A stretch of DNA of 64,000 bases from Prevotella sp. 10(H) (GTDB taxonomy: Bacteria > Bacteroidota > Bacteroidia > Bacteroidales > Dysgonomonadaceae). The translations under genes were made by a program, and so were the position numbers. Shown one piece after another: positions 8,018-16,492 of this stretch (position 1 is its first letter; every line of letters begins with the position of its first letter). The DNA is taken from NCBI RefSeq assembly GCF_000711235.1, contig NZ_JOMI01000001.1:62001-126000 (forward strand), read 5' to 3'. The notes under the pieces were generated by a model that was given only the letters and a program-made list of their open reading frames with translations, did no database searches and was not told the DNA's origin.

Positions 8018-8452
8018 TTATTTAGAGCTTTTATTTTGAGTCAGTACTACATTATCATTGTTGTCTATTTCGCTGCGTTTCACTGTAGTGCCTTCATCTG
8101 TATGCACATATGTAATATATTCTGATCTTTCGGCCCATTTTTTCTTTTCCGGAACCCATTTGGTTACAATTATATTCGATGTTTTGCCATCTGCCGTATA
8201 TTCATAATTGTACTTTTGTGAGGGCACCCAACTAAATCGTTGCTTATCCCAATTATATGATGTCCTCTCTATATTAGTGCCGTCAGGGGTATAAAGATAA
8301 ACAGTTTTGGATTTATTAGGGACAACAGATTCTTTGGTTGTATAACCCGCTTCATCTTTGGTTATCTTTACTTCCTGCCTTTTATTCTGGGAATACAGCC
8401 CCGTTGACATAATGAGAAATATTATGAGGGAAATCAAAACATTTGCTTTCAT
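8018..8452 (-). CDS. Small secreted DUF3836-like protein
   Basis: A 144-residue protein with signal peptide (VLISLIIFLIMSTGLYS, then QNKR). The mature part has the pattern KTVYLYTPDG..ERTSYNWDKQRFSWVPSQKYNYEYTADGK..., a short repeat of strand-turn-strand units with Trp and Tyr. The same layout occurs in the neighbouring gene at 8681, so the two are probably diverged duplicates. Resemblance to the Bacteroidales DUF3836 family is by recalled pattern. Function unknown; periplasmic or cell-surface location is inferred from the signal peptide. It is followed by its own terminator. Confidence 0.7.
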   Translation of the reverse strand: MKANVLISLIIFLIMSTGLYSQNKRQEVKITKDEAGYTTKESVVPNKSKTVYLYTPDGTNIERTSYNWDKQRFSWVPSQKYNYEYTADGKTSNIIVTKWVPEKKKWAERSEYITYVHTDEGTTVKRSEIDNNDNVVLTQNKSSK

Positions 8453-8604
8453 AATTACAATCTTTTTTAATATTATTATTCCTTACTATATATTTTGAAG
8501 CGCTTTCTGTAATATATTACGCAAATAAAAAAGAATAGTTACACTTTATTCGAAAAAAAATTATAAGCGATTATAATCAAGGGCATAAGCATCATAAAAA
8601 AGAT

Positions 8605-8631
8605 AAGCCTTCCTTTTTTAGAGGAAGGCTT
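8605..8631. terminator. Bidirectional-looking intrinsic terminator
   Basis: AAGCCTTCC pairs with GGAAGGCTT (9 bp), flanked by an A run on the left and T run on the right. On the minus strand it follows the 8681 gene and would end that transcript. Confidence 0.75.
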
Positions 8632-8680
8632 TTTATAATTCACCTTAGCTGCTTGGTAATTTATTAAATTATTATCATTA

Positions 8681-9031
8681 TTATTTGGCCTTTTTTGCCC
8701 AGTCATTATTTTTCTTATCCCATTTTACAACGCTTGGAACCGGAAGATTCTCTTCGTTGTATGTGTATTCATATTTCTGAATACCTACCCAGCCCTTGTC
8801 GAGAGTCCACTCATAGGTTGCTTTTTCAAGTATACGGTCGTCCGTATCGAAACGATAAACCGTCTTACTGATAGGAGCATTCGTGTCTTTATCGCAAAGA
8901 GTTACTTCTTTCAAACTACCTTCTTCTGTCTTTTCTTCATTACTTAAGGTAATTGTTTCGGGAGTACTTGCAAAAATATTTGCAGAAAAGAATAGTACAG
9001 CTAATAACGAGATTAAAATTTTTGTTTTCAT
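8681..9031 (-). CDS. Small secreted DUF3836 protein
   Basis: A 116-residue protein with signal peptide (ILISLLAVLFFSANIFA, then STPET). The core CDKDTNAPISKTVYRFD..., YEWTLDKGWVGIQKYEYTYN and VKWDKKNNDWAKK matches the Bacteroidales DUF3836 family as I recall it. It is a tandem paralogue of the gene at 8018, each with its own terminator, so they are separate units. A minus-strand TACCTTTG at 9054-9061 is a likely promoter. Function unknown. Confidence 0.78.
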   Translation of the reverse strand: MKTKILISLLAVLFFSANIFASTPETITLSNEEKTEEGSLKEVTLCDKDTNAPISKTVYRFDTDDRILEKATYEWTLDKGWVGIQKYEYTYNEENLPVPSVVKWDKKNNDWAKKAK

Positions 9032-9053
9032 GACTTAAATTAATTTAGTTTCA

Positions 9054-9061
9054 CAAAGGTA
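9054..9061 (-). promoter_or_regulatory. Likely promoter -7 box (TACCTTTG) for the DUF3836 gene
   Basis: Minus-strand TACCTTTG, 23 bases before the ATG at 9031. Confidence 0.55.
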
Positions 9062-9392
9062 AATTGTTTTTAATGAAAACAAGAGGAAATATATCAAAAT
9101 AACACAATGATCAAGTTAAATATGGTTAATATAGTGATTTTATATGTTTTTAAAATGTTAAATTCAATATATTTTCTTTCATAATGATATTTTAAAATTT
9201 AAGAAAGATGCAAAAAATGAAGAAAAACAAATGAATACCGACACAAAGGAAAATTAAAACAAAAAAAGACTGCTAATTGTATAAAAACACCTTACATAAG
9301 CATTCGAAATCCTTTCATATTTGAAAAAAAATAACGAAATTTGCGAGCCTTAAAAGAACTGAATAAATTTAACTGTATAAAATCAACAAACA
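9062..9392. other. AT-rich divergent intergenic region upstream of pfp
   Basis: About 330 bases of very AT-rich sequence between divergent genes. No open frame, repeat or strong hairpin was found. Near-matches to the -7 box on the plus strand are CATATTTG (9316-9323) and GAAATTTG (9336-9343); either could serve pfp. Confidence 0.5.
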
Positions 9393-11039
9393 ATGGTAAA
9401 AAGCGCTTTACAGATAGCGAGAGCTACTTACAAACCTAAAATGCCGAAAGCATTATATGGTTCCGTGAAAATAGAAGAAGGAGCTGCGACTCAATCGGTA
9501 GCCGATCAGGAAGAAGTAAAAAAATTGTTTCCTAACACATATGGAATGCCGACTCTGAAGTTTGTAGAAACTTCTGAAAAAGTTGACTATCCGGCTATAA
9601 ATGTTGGTGTTATTCTTTCGGGTGGACAAGCCCCGGGTGGACACAATGTGATTGCAGGACTTTTCGACGGAATCAAAAACCTGAATAGCGGCAGCCGTCT
9701 TTACGGATTCCTTATGGGACCGGGCGGATTGGTAGACCACGATTATAAAGAGTTAACCGGAGATATCATCGACGAATATCGCAACACCGGAGGTTTCGAC
9801 ATTATAGGTTCGGGACGTACAAAACTGGAAACTAAAGAACAGTTCGACAAAGGTCTTGAAATCCTGAAAAAACTAAACATCAAAGCGCTTGTTATCATCG
9901 GCGGTGATGATTCCAATACAAATGCGTGCGTACTGGCAGAATATTATAAAGCTATCGATGCAGGAGTACAGGTAATCGGTTGTCCTAAAACAATCGACGG
10001 TGACCTTAAGAACGAAATGATTGAAACCTCATTCGGTTTCGACACAGCATGTAAAGTATATTCTGAAGTTATCGGAAATATACAGCGCGACTGTAACTCG
10101 GCTCGCAAATACTGGCACTTCATCAAACTTATGGGACGTTCTGCTTCTCATATTGCCTTGGAGTGTGCTTTGCAGGTGCAACCTAATATCTGTATCATTT
10201 CGGAAGAAGTGGAAGCAAAAAAACTTTCACTCGACGATATAGTTACCAATATCGCAAAAGCCGTTGCAAGACGTGCTGCTGACGGTAACAACTTCGGTAC
10301 AGTACTTATCCCTGAAGGGCTTATCGAATTTATTCCGGCCATGAAAGCTCTTATTTCGGAACTAAATGATTTCCTTGCTCATCATCAGGAAGAATTTAAT
10401 GCAGTTCCTAAAGATGAACAATTGGCATATATCAAAAATAACCTGTCTGCAGATAATGCAAAAGTATTTACCAGCCTGCCTGACGGAGTTGCACGCCAGT
10501 TGACACTCGATCGCGACCCACATGGCAATGTACAGGTATCACTTATCGAAACAGAAAAACTTCTGGCTGAAATGGTAGGCAACAAGCTTGCCGAAATGAA
10601 AGCCGCAGGTGAATATAAAGGTAAATTCTCGGCGTTGGTACACTTCTTCGGATACGAAGGACGTTGTGCTGCACCGTCTAACTACGATGCCGACTATTGC
10701 TATTCGCTGGGATATACAGCTGCTGCTCTTATCGGTGCAGGAAAAACAGGCTATATGTCTTCAGTTCGCAATACAACTGCTCCTGCAAACGAATGGGTTG
10801 CTGGTGGTGTACCTGTAACAATGATGATGAACATGGAGCGTCGTCACGGTGAAATGAAACCTGTTATCCGCAAAGCACTTGTTGAGCTTGACGGTGCGCC
10901 GTTTAAATATTTTGCGGCAAACCGCGAAGCATGGGCGCTGGGTACAAAATTCGTTTATCCGGGTCCTATCCAATACTTCGGGCCAACTGAAGTTTGTGAT
11001 CAGTCGACTGTAACGCTTAAACTGGAACAAGGCAAATAA
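9393..11039 (+). CDS. pfp: Pyrophosphate-dependent 6-phosphofructokinase (long form)
   Basis: Reversibly phosphorylates fructose 6-phosphate with PPi instead of ATP in glycolysis/gluconeogenesis. It has 548 residues, the length of the long (plant beta-subunit-like) PFP class. Key motifs: [18 protein letters not shown] (72-89); GGDDSNTN (170-177), where the Asp in GGDD marks PPi rather than ATP use; PKTIDGDL (198-205) with the catalytic Asp; and [17 protein letters not shown]. The sequence is uninterrupted and a strong terminator follows. Probably monocistronic. Use of PPi-PFK is common in Bacteroidales. Confidence 0.96.
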   Translation: MVKSALQIARATYKPKMPKALYGSVKIEEGAATQSVADQEEVKKLFPNTYGMPTLKFVETSEKVDYPAINVGVILSGGQAPGGHNVIAGLFDGIKNLNSGSRLYGFLMGPGGLVDHDYKELTGDIIDEYRNTGGFDIIGSGRTKLETKEQFDKGLEILKKLNIKALVIIGGDDSNTNACVLAEYYKAIDAGVQVIGCPKTIDGDLKNEMIETSFGFDTACKVYSEVIGNIQRDCNSARKYWHFIKLMGRSASHIALECALQVQPNICIISEEVEAKKLSLDDIVTNIAKAVARRAADGNNFGTVLIPEGLIEFIPAMKALISELNDFLAHHQEEFNAVPKDEQLAYIKNNLSADNAKVFTSLPDGVARQLTLDRDPHGNVQVSLIETEKLLAEMVGNKLAEMKAAGEYKGKFSALVHFFGYEGRCAAPSNYDADYCYSLGYTAAALIGAGKTGYMSSVRNTTAPANEWVAGGVPVTMMMNMERRHGEMKPVIRKALVELDGAPFKYFAANREAWALGTKFVYPGPIQYFGPTEVCDQSTVTLKLEQGK

Positions 11040-11060
11040 TCTGCTTAAACAATATCATTT

Positions 11061-11090
11061 AAAGGCATGGGATTTTTCCCGTGCCTTTGT
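11061..11090 (+). terminator. Intrinsic terminator after pfp
   Basis: AAAGGCA-TGGGA pairs with TCCCG-TGCCTTT, then GTTTT; 22 bases past the pfp stop. Confidence 0.75.
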
Positions 11091-11130
11091 TTTATATACT
11101 AATCAGTAGTTAAATGTTATTCTCTCATAA

Positions 11131-11325
11131 GCCAGATAAGGTCTGGTCGTGCGTCAGCCCTTGTGCATTAGTTCCGCAGGCGGGGAACCCACACGGTGCA
11201 GATGGCGTAGAAGGGACAGGGCGTTAGCCCATTTGTCACTTTCAGCCGGCAAACCGTCTGTGGGTCGCCGAGGAACGAAGCACTAGCTTTTTGGTTCGTT
11301 TTGGACAATGCCAAAATGAACATTT
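11131..11325. other. GC-rich, hairpin-dense intergenic element
   Basis: Clearly richer in GC than its surroundings and free of a convincing gene. Successive inverted repeats: CCAGA/TCTGG (11132-11146), GTTCC/GGAAC (11171-11188), GACA-GGGC/GCCC-TGTC (11215-11237), GTTCGTTTTGG/CCAAAATGAAC (11294-11321, one mismatch), and a long-range CCCACA/TGTGGG (11188-11193 with 11259-11264). A plus-strand fragment reads FLVRFGQCQNEHLDGA before stop codons. It may be a structured RNA, a dispersed intergenic repeat or the relic of one. It is followed by GGAGCGTAGTGAAGTCGAAA. Confidence 0.5.
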
Positions 11326-11455
11326 AGACGGAGCGTAGTGAAGTCGAAAAAGAATTTTATAATTAATTTGAAATACTGATTCGATTTTTTTATATAAATA
11401 TGTACAGGCATTATCCAATCCCTGATAAAAAGTTCTTCTGTTACTGAAAAAGATG

Positions 11456-11463
11456 TATATTTG
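11456..11463 (+). promoter_or_regulatory. Likely promoter -7 box (TATATTTG) of the ATPase/DUF4276 cassette
   Basis: TATATTTG at the right place to give a leader of about 45 bases before the ATG at 11514. Confidence 0.55.
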
Positions 11464-11513
11464 AATTAGGAAAGAGTAAGCACACTAAAATCATATACTA
11501 AACATTTGCATAC

Positions 11514-12653
11514 ATGATACTAAGTGCACTAAAATATACACGTTATGTAGGCGAGCCGCGCGAATGGAGCATAGTAGGCAGTAAGAAAAACTATGCCTAT
11601 TTCGGAAACATAAATTTGCTCGTAGGTAAAAACGCATCAGGTAAAAGCCGTACATTGAATGTGATACGCGAAATAGCAGAATTGCTTTCAGGCAAGAAAG
11701 ACCTTAAACACGCCATAAGCCCGTCCGAAATATTCGATATGGTATTTACCGATACCAAGAATAACAGATATAATTACAAACTGTCGTTTAAAAACAGAAT
11801 TGTCACAGAGGAAATACTGACGCTAAATAATAAGGTTCTATTAAACAGAAATAAAAAGATACTTCTCAATGCTGAAGGCGAAAATGTAGATTTTACACTG
11901 GCCGACGGGCAGATTGCGATAGCATTATGCGATGCAGATAACAAGCCCTATTTTGAAAACTTTGTCACATGGGGCGAATCCCTTAAAAATTACCTTTTTG
12001 CCAATCAGGCGGAAAAGAAACGATTGGTTAAGGATTATACACAGGTTGAAAAAGGACAGGATCCCGACGATCCCGATGTTCTGATTTATACTTTCTACAG
12101 AGGACGAAAGCTCTTTGGCGACACATTCATCTCGGAAATTAAAGCCGGAATGCACGAACTCGGATATGATATTTCCGATATAGACATTGAAGAAACTGCT
12201 AACGGATATGGCTTGTATATCGAAGAGGAGGGGGAATATGTGGTCTCCCAGCGCGAAATGTCGCAGGGCATGTTCAGGGCCTTATCCTTACTTATTATGC
12301 TCGGTTTTGCCCGTATGAGCGATCTGTCTTTCTGCCTGCTTGTAGATGATATGGGCGAAGGATTGGATTTCGATGCTTCCAAAAAGATGATGGATCAGGT
12401 GATACGTAAAGTCAACAAATCCAATATGCAATTTTTTATGACATCCAACGACAGGAATGTCATGAATCAGATATCGCTTCGTTACTGGTCGATAATAGAC
12501 AGGGAAAGCACTAAATCGATATTCTATGATTATACCAATTCGAAAGAAACTTTCGATGATTTCAAATATACAGGACTAAACAATTTTGATTTCTTATCCA
12601 CAGACTTTTATAAAAAAGGATTTGGTGTTATAGACGAGGAAAATGAGGGATGA
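11514..12653 (+). CDS. AAA/ABC-type ATPase of a two-gene cassette (OLD/AAA_15-21-like)
   Basis: A 379-residue cytosolic SMC/OLD-like ATPase. Walker A is GKNASGKS (38-45) after LLV. An ABC-signature-like stretch, SQREMSQGMFRALSLL, lies near 245-260. Walker B is FCLLVDDMGEGLD (273-285) with paired acidic residues and a D-loop. The switch position reads FFMTSNDRN, without the usual His. The roughly 190 residues between Walker A and the signature are insertion sequence, as in AAA_15/AAA_21 families. The stop overlaps the next gene's start as ATGA, so the two are translationally coupled. By analogy with ATPase + TOPRIM defence pairs (for example PARIS AriA/AriB), it may be the sensor/scaffold of an anti-phage system; that is inference. 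Confidence 0.8.
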   Translation: MILSALKYTRYVGEPREWSIVGSKKNYAYFGNINLLVGKNASGKSRTLNVIREIAELLSGKKDLKHAISPSEIFDMVFTDTKNNRYNYKLSFKNRIVTEEILTLNNKVLLNRNKKILLNAEGENVDFTLADGQIAIALCDADNKPYFENFVTWGESLKNYLFANQAEKKRLVKDYTQVEKGQDPDDPDVLIYTFYRGRKLFGDTFISEIKAGMHELGYDISDIDIEETANGYGLYIEEEGEYVVSQREMSQGMFRALSLLIMLGFARMSDLSFCLLVDDMGEGLDFDASKKMMDQVIRKVNKSNMQFFMTSNDRNVMNQISLRYWSIIDRESTKSIFYDYTNSKETFDDFKYTGLNNFDFLSTDFYKKGFGVIDEENEG

Positions 12654-13363
12654 AACGAATCGCTTTTTTTGTTGAAGGACAGACCGAGCAGATTTTCGTG
12701 AATCGCTTAATAAGGGAAATCCTTGGAACACAGTACGTAAATATTATTCAGAAGCAGTTTCGCGGTGGGGTGAATATACCTAAAGTGGAAATTGTGAGGA
12801 ATTCTGCATTCTCAAAAAATCCGAAATATGAAGTACTTATTTTCGATTGCGGTTCCGATAACAGGGTGAAATCTGAAATACTGGATAATATAGAAACTCT
12901 GCGCAAAAACGATTACGAAATGATTATCGGCCTGCGCGATCTTTATCCTATACCGCTCGATGATCTGGAAAAGCTGGAAAAAGGCCTGCGTTTTCTCCCA
13001 AATCATCTTAAAGACAGTACAAAGTATTTCGATATTATTATTGCCGTACACGAAATAGAGGCGTGGTTCCTAGCCGAAACCAACCATTTGAAGAAAATAG
13101 ATAAACGCCTGAAAGGTCGTTTTATTAAAGAACGGTTAGGATTCGACCCGTATGCTATCGATGCCCAGTCGAGGGTGCATCCGGCCAAAGACCTCGATAA
13201 TATATACCGCTTAGTGGGTAAATCGTATACGAAGAAATACAATGCTACTATACGTGTAGTGAACAAACTCGATTTTAATCATATACGCTTCGACTTACGC
13301 TATGATATAAGTTCGCTCGACCGCTTACTGAGAGTTATTGAAGACTTCAAAAGTAAAAGGTAA
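12650..13363 (+). CDS. DUF4276-family (TOPRIM-like) protein, partner of the ATPase
   Basis: A 237-residue protein beginning MKRIAFFVEGQTEQIFVNRL; the VEGQTE loop (8-13) is the start of the DUF4276/TOPRIM-like fold. Other conserved-looking acidic spots are LIFDCGSD (Asp66), GLRDLYPIP (Asp97, matching the family's D-x-Y-g-P region as I recall it) and AVHEIEAWFLAE (132-143, matching the family's HEfEaLl motif). The pattern suggests a metal-dependent nuclease or phosphotransfer active site, but catalysis is not shown. It overlaps the ATPase gene by 4 bases. A weak terminator follows. The pairing suggests a defence effector. Confidence 0.72.
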   Translation: MKRIAFFVEGQTEQIFVNRLIREILGTQYVNIIQKQFRGGVNIPKVEIVRNSAFSKNPKYEVLIFDCGSDNRVKSEILDNIETLRKNDYEMIIGLRDLYPIPLDDLEKLEKGLRFLPNHLKDSTKYFDIIIAVHEIEAWFLAETNHLKKIDKRLKGRFIKERLGFDPYAIDAQSRVHPAKDLDNIYRLVGKSYTKKYNATIRVVNKLDFNHIRFDLRYDISSLDRLLRVIEDFKSKR

Positions 13364-13390
13364 GGCGCCGGAATCTCCGACGCCCTTTAA
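13363..13390 (+). terminator. Weak terminator after the ATPase/DUF4276 cassette
   Basis: GGCGCCGG pairs with CCGACGCC (one mismatch) directly after the stop codon, followed by TTTAAAA. Confidence 0.45.
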
Positions 13391-13422
13391 AACAAGTATG
13401 TGGTGCTACTTTTATTTTCTTT

Positions 13423-14268
13423 TTAGAAAGACCATTTAGTGGATGTTTTAGGTGAATTTGTATTCACTTGTCCATGACCTTTATAATATTTCAATGCTTC
13501 CGGCAATTCTTTCTGCAAATCTCTTTCGCGAGTCTGATCGGAAGGGTGGGTACTTAAAAGTTCCGGAGTCTTTCCTCCCTGTTGTGCCATTCTTTCCCAG
13601 AAAACCGGAGCTTCGCGAGGGTCGTATCCCGCCATAGCCATGAATATCAATCCCAGATGATCGGCTTCTGATTCTTGTTTACGTGAGTATGGTAATAATA
13701 TTCCCACTTGTGATCCAAGACCATATACTGCCATTGCCATTTCCTGAGTTTCTTGTTTTTGGTTACTCATAGCCACACCCAGTGCCACACCGCCTAACTG
13801 TGAGGCGAGTTGTTGGCTCATCCTTTCATTTGCATGTCGTGCAACAGCATGCGATACTTCATGTCCCAAAACAACTGCAAGCCCCGTTTCGTCGCGTGTA
13901 TATGGTAAAATACCTTCATATACTACAATCTTTCCTCCGGGCATACAGAATGCATTTACTTCAGGGCTTTTCACCAGATGGAATTCCCAAGAATAGCTGG
14001 CAATCAAATCACCCTTACCATTATTTTTTAAGTAAGTTTCTACTGCATTCGCTATATTTCTTCCAACTTTAACTACCAGAGCTGTATTGGCAGCATCAGT
14101 AGAGAGTTTTGCATCCTTCATAAATTCGTCGTACTGCTGCAGGCTTAATGTCATAACTTCCTGATTGGATACCAATGACAATTGTTTGCGCCCGGTAAGA
14201 GGTACACTGCTACAAGCTGAAAGTAACAGCAATGTTGACATTAATAATAATGATTTAAAATATTTCAT
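13423..14268 (-). CDS. M48-family metalloprotease lipoprotein (copy 1)
   Basis: A 281-residue zinc metalloprotease of the LoiP/YggG type, anchored by a lipobox (LLSAC, Cys19). The active-site helix is GHEVSHAVARH with His136, Glu137 and His140. The third ligand is in the ESEADHLG motif near residue 209, and FCMPGGKIVVYEGIL is also typical. Such proteins degrade misfolded envelope proteins in the periplasm or outer membrane. A close paralogue lies at 15596-16447 on the same strand; both end in a similar K-T-S-x-KWSF tail. The GT9 gene at 14488 lies between them on the opposite strand. Confidence 0.92.
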   Translation of the reverse strand: MKYFKSLLLMSTLLLLSACSSVPLTGRKQLSLVSNQEVMTLSLQQYDEFMKDAKLSTDAANTALVVKVGRNIANAVETYLKNNGKGDLIASYSWEFHLVKSPEVNAFCMPGGKIVVYEGILPYTRDETGLAVVLGHEVSHAVARHANERMSQQLASQLGGVALGVAMSNQKQETQEMAMAVYGLGSQVGILLPYSRKQESEADHLGLIFMAMAGYDPREAPVFWERMAQQGGKTPELLSTHPSDQTRERDLQKELPEALKYYKGHGQVNTNSPKTSTKWSF

Positions 14269-14451
14269 ACCGCAAGGTTTGTTTACATAATTTGTTATCT
14301 CTTCTAAAAAAGAATTCTCTCATTCTTTTGACTTAAAGAACATCTCATTTTAGATAAATGTTTATTAAATCTTAAAAATTAACAATTTGGTCAACTTAAA
14401 ATATTGATAGATTAATTAAGATGTTATTATTTATTTTTGATTGAGAATCCA

Positions 14452-14459
14452 TATATTTG
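14452..14459 (+). promoter_or_regulatory. Likely promoter -7 box (TATATTTG) for the GT9 gene
   Basis: TATATTTG 28 bases before the ATG at 14488, with TTTTTG/ATTG sequence upstream as a candidate -33 element. Confidence 0.55.
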
Positions 14460-14487
14460 TTTCAATCATTTTTGAAGAGAGGGGAGC

Positions 14488-15546
14488 ATGAGTTTTAAGA
14501 TATATATAAATGATAAACGCAGGGCTATAATGCGTGGTCTTACACGTAATATAGGGCGTATTGTGTCAGGTTCCAGTAATAATGATCTTACAAATACCAA
14601 TATAAAAAAAGTGTTGGTATCGAGACCTAACAGCCGTTTGGGGAACCAATTGCTTATAACTCCTTTAGTACAGGAAATTATTGATGTTTTTCCCGAATGC
14701 GAAATCGATTTGTTTGTAAGAGGGCAGATAGCTCCTATACTTTTCGAAAACTATAAAAATGTAAACAGGATAATCAGATTGCCTAAAAAGCCATTCAAGG
14801 AACTATTGAAATATATAAAAGTGTGGTTTTCCCTGAAGAAATACAGCTACGATATGGTGCTGAACATGGATAAGAATTCTTCTTCGGGGAGATTGTCTAC
14901 TCAGTTTGCAAATGGCAGGTTTAAATTTTTCAATGACATTGATGAAGAACTACAGGCGAAATATGACGATTACGAACATAAAGCCAAATTCCCTGTATAT
15001 AATTTTCGCAATTATCTTATAAAATCAGGCTTTGAAAATATAGATATCGATAAACCTATACCGACATTAAATATAAAATTAAGCGATTCTGAAATTGCCA
15101 AAGGAAAAGAAATACTGGATAGTCTGACTGATAAGAATAAAGAAACAATTGCTATATACACATTTGCTACCGGAGCCAAATGTTATTCGAAGGAATGGTG
15201 GTTGCCGGTATATGACAGATTCTGTAAAGAATATGGCAAAGAATATAATATTCTCGAAGTACTGCCTGTAGAAAATGTATCACAAATAGATTTTAAAGCA
15301 CCGGCATACTATAGTAAAGACCTGCGGGAGATTACTGCTTTCATTAATAATACAAAAGTATTTATCGGAGCCGACAGTGGAATGATGCATCTGGCGAGTG
15401 CTGCACAGACTCCTGTCGTCGGCCTGTTTTCGATAACCGATATTATAAAATACCAGCCTTATAATGAAGGAAGTGTTGCTATAGATACCAACAAATCGGA
15501 TATTGAAGACATAATAAAGACAATAGATAAAATCTTAGGAAAATAA
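14488..15546 (+). CDS. Glycosyltransferase family 9 (heptosyltransferase-like)
   Basis: A 352-residue GT9/GT-B enzyme, the family that adds heptose or related sugars to LPS or glycans at the cytosolic membrane face. The N-terminal domain reads KKVLVSRPNSRLGNQLLITPLVQEI. The C-terminal nucleotide-sugar domain has IAIYTFATGAKCYSKEWW and the hallmark GADSGMMHLASAAQTPVVGLF near residue 290. The loop RPNSRLGNQLL replaces the classical R.GALGD, as in many GT9 members outside proteobacteria. The ATG at 14530 (MRGLTR) is a possible alternative start. It sits alone between two M48 genes on the other strand, with a shared terminator downstream. Confidence 0.85.
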   Translation: MSFKIYINDKRRAIMRGLTRNIGRIVSGSSNNDLTNTNIKKVLVSRPNSRLGNQLLITPLVQEIIDVFPECEIDLFVRGQIAPILFENYKNVNRIIRLPKKPFKELLKYIKVWFSLKKYSYDMVLNMDKNSSSGRLSTQFANGRFKFFNDIDEELQAKYDDYEHKAKFPVYNFRNYLIKSGFENIDIDKPIPTLNIKLSDSEIAKGKEILDSLTDKNKETIAIYTFATGAKCYSKEWWLPVYDRFCKEYGKEYNILEVLPVENVSQIDFKAPAYYSKDLREITAFINNTKVFIGADSGMMHLASAAQTPVVGLFSITDIIKYQPYNEGSVAIDTNKSDIEDIIKTIDKILGK

Positions 15547-15547
15547 A

Positions 15548-15574
15548 AAAGGTTCGAAGTTAATCCGAACCTTT
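15548..15574. terminator. Bidirectional terminator between GT9 and M48 copy 2
   Basis: AAGGTTCG pairs with CGAACCTT (8 bp), with A-rich sequence before and T-rich sequence after, so it can serve both converging genes. Confidence 0.75.
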
Positions 15575-15595
15575 ATCATATTTATTTTATTTCTT

Positions 15596-16447
15596 TTAAA
15601 AACTCCACTTTTCAGATGTTTTAGCTGAGTTTGTCTTGGGCGTTGCCGGAGTTCCCTTATAATATTTCAGAGCCTCAGGCAAATCTTTTTGAATCTGCTT
15701 GATGCGTGTTTCATCAGAAGGGTGCGTACTCATAAATTCGGGAGTACCAGCGCCTTTCTGGGACATACGTTGCCAGAAAGCTGCTGCTGCCGAAGGATCG
15801 TATCCGGCCATAGCCATGAATATCAATCCCAATTGGTCTGCTTCAAGCTCCTGCTTACGAGAATATGGTAAAAGAATGCCATACTGCGCTCCCAAGCCTA
15901 TTGCTACGGCACCTGCTTTTTGTACAGCAACAGATTTCCCATCGAGTACCTTTCCCAATGCGGAAGTGCCATACTCGGCGGCTATCTGGTTGCTCATACG
16001 TTCGTTGGCGTGTTTGGCTACAGCGTGGGCAACTTCATGACCCATTACTACTGCCAGTCCGGTTTGGTTCTGTGTATAAGGCAATATGCCTTCATACACT
16101 ACAATCTTACCTCCCGGCATACAAAATGCATTTACTTCATCGCTTTTCACCAGATTGAATTCCCAACTGTAATCTTTTACCTGATCTGCATAACCATTGT
16201 TCTGCAAATAGGTAACTACTGCATTGGCTATATTTTGCCCTACCTTTCTTACCATAGCGGTATTTACCTGATCGGTAGAAATAGGAGCAGATTTTATAAA
16301 ATCACCGTATTGCTGAAGGCTGAGCGCCAGCACTTCGTTGTTCGACACCAGATTTAATTGTTTGCGTCCGGTAACGGGAACACTACCGCAACCGAAAAAA
16401 GATAGCACATATGCTATTAATGATAAAATAAGTATTCTCTTCAACAT
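15596..16447 (-). CDS. M48-family metalloprotease lipoprotein (copy 2)
   Basis: A 283-residue paralogue of the protease at 13423: same lipoprotein signal (FFGC, Cys20), same GSVPVTGRKQLNLVSNNEVL start, HEVAHAVAKH zinc helix, FCMPGGKIVVYEGILPYT segment and ELEADQLG motif. A periplasmic, outer-membrane-anchored quality-control protease is inferred. mscL ends 45 bases upstream on the same strand, so the two may be co-transcribed. The C-terminus ends KTSEKWSF as in copy 1, supporting a gene duplication. Confidence 0.92.
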   Translation of the reverse strand: MLKRILILSLIAYVLSFFGCGSVPVTGRKQLNLVSNNEVLALSLQQYGDFIKSAPISTDQVNTAMVRKVGQNIANAVVTYLQNNGYADQVKDYSWEFNLVKSDEVNAFCMPGGKIVVYEGILPYTQNQTGLAVVMGHEVAHAVAKHANERMSNQIAAEYGTSALGKVLDGKSVAVQKAGAVAIGLGAQYGILLPYSRKQELEADQLGLIFMAMAGYDPSAAAAFWQRMSQKGAGTPEFMSTHPSDETRIKQIQKDLPEALKYYKGTPATPKTNSAKTSEKWSF

Positions 16448-16492
16448 AGTAGTCTGTTTGTATTGTGTGTCAGTATTTACTATTATAATTAT

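Noticed and set aside
11265-11342. Short plus-strand frame ending FLVRFGQCQNEHLDGA as a gene
   Set aside because: No good start codon, no promoter, and it coincides with a hairpin; more likely part of a repeat or its relic.
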